A DNA stretch of 6,742 nt from Planctomycetaceae bacterium (GTDB lineage Bacteria > Planctomycetota > Phycisphaerae > Phycisphaerales > SM1A02), in assembly GCA_947474205.1 (NCBI GenBank), contig CANJIC010000110.1, positions 1-6,742 on the forward strand, given 5' to 3'. Below the pieces are notes generated by a model that was not told the DNA's origin, did no database searches, and saw only the letters and a program-made list of their open reading frames with translations. Of this stretch, positions 5,467 to 6,742 are shown one piece after another (the first letter of the stretch is position 1; each line of letters opens with the position of its first letter). A program made the translations under genes and the position numbers.

Positions 5467-6609
5467 TTACTCGTCGTCGGACTCATCCTTAGGCTTGGTT
5501 GGAATTCCGTTTGGATTGGCCAAACGCTTCGCCATGACGGCCTTGCGAATTTCATCAAGCAACGCAGGATTTTGGCGAAGGAACAACTTGGCGCCTTCAC
5601 GGCCTTGACCGAGTCGCGTGGCTCCGTAGCTAAACCAGGAACCGCTCTTATCCACCACTTCATCCGCGGTGGCCATGTCCAGAACGTCGCCCGATGTGGA
5701 AATTCCCTCATCAAACATGATGTCAAATTCAGCCTCGCGGAATGGCGGCGCAATCTTGTTCTTGACCACCTTGGTCTTGATGCGATTGCCCACAATTCGG
5801 TCGCCCTCTTTGATCTGGCCAATGCGGCGAATATCAATGCGCACCGTGGCGTAGAACTTGAGCGCGCGACCGCCCGTGGTTGTTTCCGGGCTACCAAACA
5901 TGACGCCAATTTTCTCACGCAACTGATTGATGAACACCACAATGCAATCGCTCTTTGCGATGGCGCCCGTCAACTTGCGCAACGCTTGGCTCATAAGACG
6001 TGCCTGTAAACCCATGTGGCTATCGCCCATTTCGCCCTCGATTTCAGCGCGCGGAATAAGCGCCGCCACCGAATCAATGACCACCATGTTCACGGCGTTG
6101 GATCGAACCAACATTTCGCAAATTTCAAGCGCTTGCTCGCCGGTGTCTGGTTGCGAAACTAAAATTTCATCCAAGTTCACGCCCAAACGCTTGGCCCACG
6201 ATGGATCAAGCGCGTGCTCCGCGTCGATGAACGCGGCCACGCCGCCTTCACGTTGCGTGTTGGCAATGGCCGTGAGCGCCAAAGTTGTTTTACCACTTGA
6301 TTCTGGACCAAAGATTTCTACAACTCGTCCGCGCGGCAAACCACGTCCGCCCAAAGCCAAATCCAAACTGAGCGCGCCAGTTGAGATGCCTTGAATTGGT
6401 TCCGGCAAATCTCCGTCAAGACGCATGATGCTGCCCTTGCCGTAGGCCTTCTCAATTTGTCCCATGGCTTGCTCAATGGCTTTCAATTTCGCTTTTTGCT
6501 CCACGGATTCCTTGGCGGTTTCCTTAGCGGTTAGCGCCTTGTCTAACTTGATGTCAGATTTAATTTCTGGCTTTGAATCTGGCTTGGACTCGACGACTTG
6601 CTTGGACAT
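5467..6609 (-). CDS. recA: RecA, recombinase A, 380 aa
   Basis: RecA is an ATP-dependent filament protein that drives homologous recombination and strand exchange, and activates LexA-type self-cleavage where LexA exists. Complete core: Walker [10 protein letters not shown] at 101-109; AEHALD with the catalytic Glu; VVIDSVAAL Walker [16 protein letters not shown] (loop L1 region); [12 protein letters not shown] and [13 protein letters not shown] (loop L2 region); VRIDIRR; and an acidic C-terminal tail ending DESDDE as in E. coli. The ATG at 6609 is chosen because GAAAGG lies 6 nt upstream; a GTG at 6699 would add 30 residues but would place this site inside the gene. Even with the shorter start, Walker A lies 35 residues later than in E. 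coli, so there is a Lys/Ser/Glu-rich N-terminal extension (about 1-38) ahead of the helical oligomerisation segment. No intein is present. The gene is followed by a hairpin and an intrinsic terminator, so it is probably monocistronic at its 3' end. Confidence 0.98.
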   Translation of the reverse strand: MSKQVVESKPDSKPEIKSDIKLDKALTAKETAKESVEQKAKLKAIEQAMGQIEKAYGKGSIMRLDGDLPEPIQGISTGALSLDLALGGRGLPRGRVVEIFGPESSGKTTLALTAIANTQREGGVAAFIDAEHALDPSWAKRLGVNLDEILVSQPDTGEQALEICEMLVRSNAVNMVVIDSVAALIPRAEIEGEMGDSHMGLQARLMSQALRKLTGAIAKSDCIVVFINQLREKIGVMFGSPETTTGGRALKFYATVRIDIRRIGQIKEGDRIVGNRIKTKVVKNKIAPPFREAEFDIMFDEGISTSGDVLDMATADEVVDKSGSWFSYGATRLGQGREGAKLFLRQNPALLDEIRKAVMAKRLANPNGIPTKPKDESDDE

Positions 6610-6615
6610 GTTTGA

Positions 6616-6621
6616 CCTTTC
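6616..6621 (-). promoter_or_regulatory. Ribosome binding site of recA
   Basis: The minus strand reads GAAAGG, 6 nt before the ATG at 6609. This good site fixes the recA start and argues against the in-frame GTG at 6699. Confidence 0.8.
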
Positions 6622-6702
6622 AGTTGCGTTTGTTGCGCCAGACGCCGTCGCTGGTTTCGCCACTGATTGATTTGTAGCTGACACAGCGCCCGTTGCCACT
6701 GC

Positions 6703-6717
6703 GGAAGTTGAACTTCC
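6703..6717. promoter_or_regulatory. Perfect dyad GGAAGTT-G-AACTTCC upstream of recA, candidate operator
   Basis: Seven-bp arms are perfectly inverted around one base, 94-108 bp upstream of the recA ATG. A second perfect dyad follows 24 bp away centre to centre. The position suits an operator overlapping the recA promoter. It does not match the classic CTGT-N8-ACAG LexA box, so the regulator is unknown. Confidence 0.45.
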
Positions 6718-6725
6718 TAATGAAA

Positions 6726-6742
6726 TTCTGGAATTTCCAGAA
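6726..6742. promoter_or_regulatory. Perfect dyad TTCTGGAA-T-TTCCAGAA upstream of recA, candidate operator
   Basis: Eight-bp arms are perfectly inverted around one base, ending exactly at the window edge, so the dyad may be longer. It shares GGAA/TTCC half-site elements with the dyad at 6703-6717. It is a candidate regulator site for recA; a terminator of an upstream gene is less likely because no T-tract is visible on the minus strand side. Confidence 0.45.

Noticed and set aside
6677..6687. GCTG-ACA-CAGC dyad in the recA leader as a LexA box
   Set aside because: It has only 4-bp arms and the wrong spacing for the CTGT-N8-ACAG motif; the two longer perfect dyads upstream are better candidates.
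6610..6699. In-frame GTG giving a 410-residue RecA
   Set aside because: The added 30 residues are Ala/Thr/Ser-rich with no family match, the strong GAAAGG site would fall inside the gene, and the GTG has no comparable ribosome binding site of its own.

Overview
The window looks like part of a bacterial chromosome, most likely from the Planctomycetota or a related PVC lineage. This is an inference from gene content (a WXG100-like protein, two small helical proteins and an FtsK/EccC-type ATPase without the other ESX core genes) and from the style of the proteins. No rRNA or other phylogenetic marker besides recA is present. GC content is moderate. No mobile element, CRISPR array or tRNA was seen.

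Layout: (1) Positions 3814 down to 1, minus strand, hold a four-gene cluster read in the order WXG100-like protein (90 aa), coiled-coil protein (208 aa), small helical protein (76 aa), then a large membrane-anchored FtsK/SpoIIIE-type ATPase that runs off the left edge (872 residues visible). The genes are tightly packed, with one ATGA overlap, and look like one operon for a type VII secretion-like (T7SS/ESX-like) system. (2) Positions 3852-5294, plus strand, encode a complete GabD-like aldehyde dehydrogenase, divergent from the cluster across only 37 bp. (3) Positions 6609 down to 5467, minus strand, encode a complete RecA, convergent with the dehydrogenase. The 172-bp convergent gap holds a clear intrinsic terminator for recA, a second strong RNA hairpin and a 19-bp direct repeat. 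(4) Positions 6610-6742 are the recA leader, with a good ribosome binding site and two perfect dyads that may be operator sites.

How the genes may work together: the small helical proteins would be substrates or adaptors, and the ATPase the membrane motor that recognises and moves them. Two of the small proteins share the same W-x-D turn and downstream aromatic/hydrophobic spacing, which suggests a divergent Esx-like pair. The ATPase has a long coiled-coil N-terminus ahead of its two membrane helices and a degenerate nucleotide-binding domain ahead of the canonical one. This differs from textbook EccC and is the most interesting content of the window. The dehydrogenase and RecA look like housekeeping neighbours with no evident functional tie to the secretion genes.
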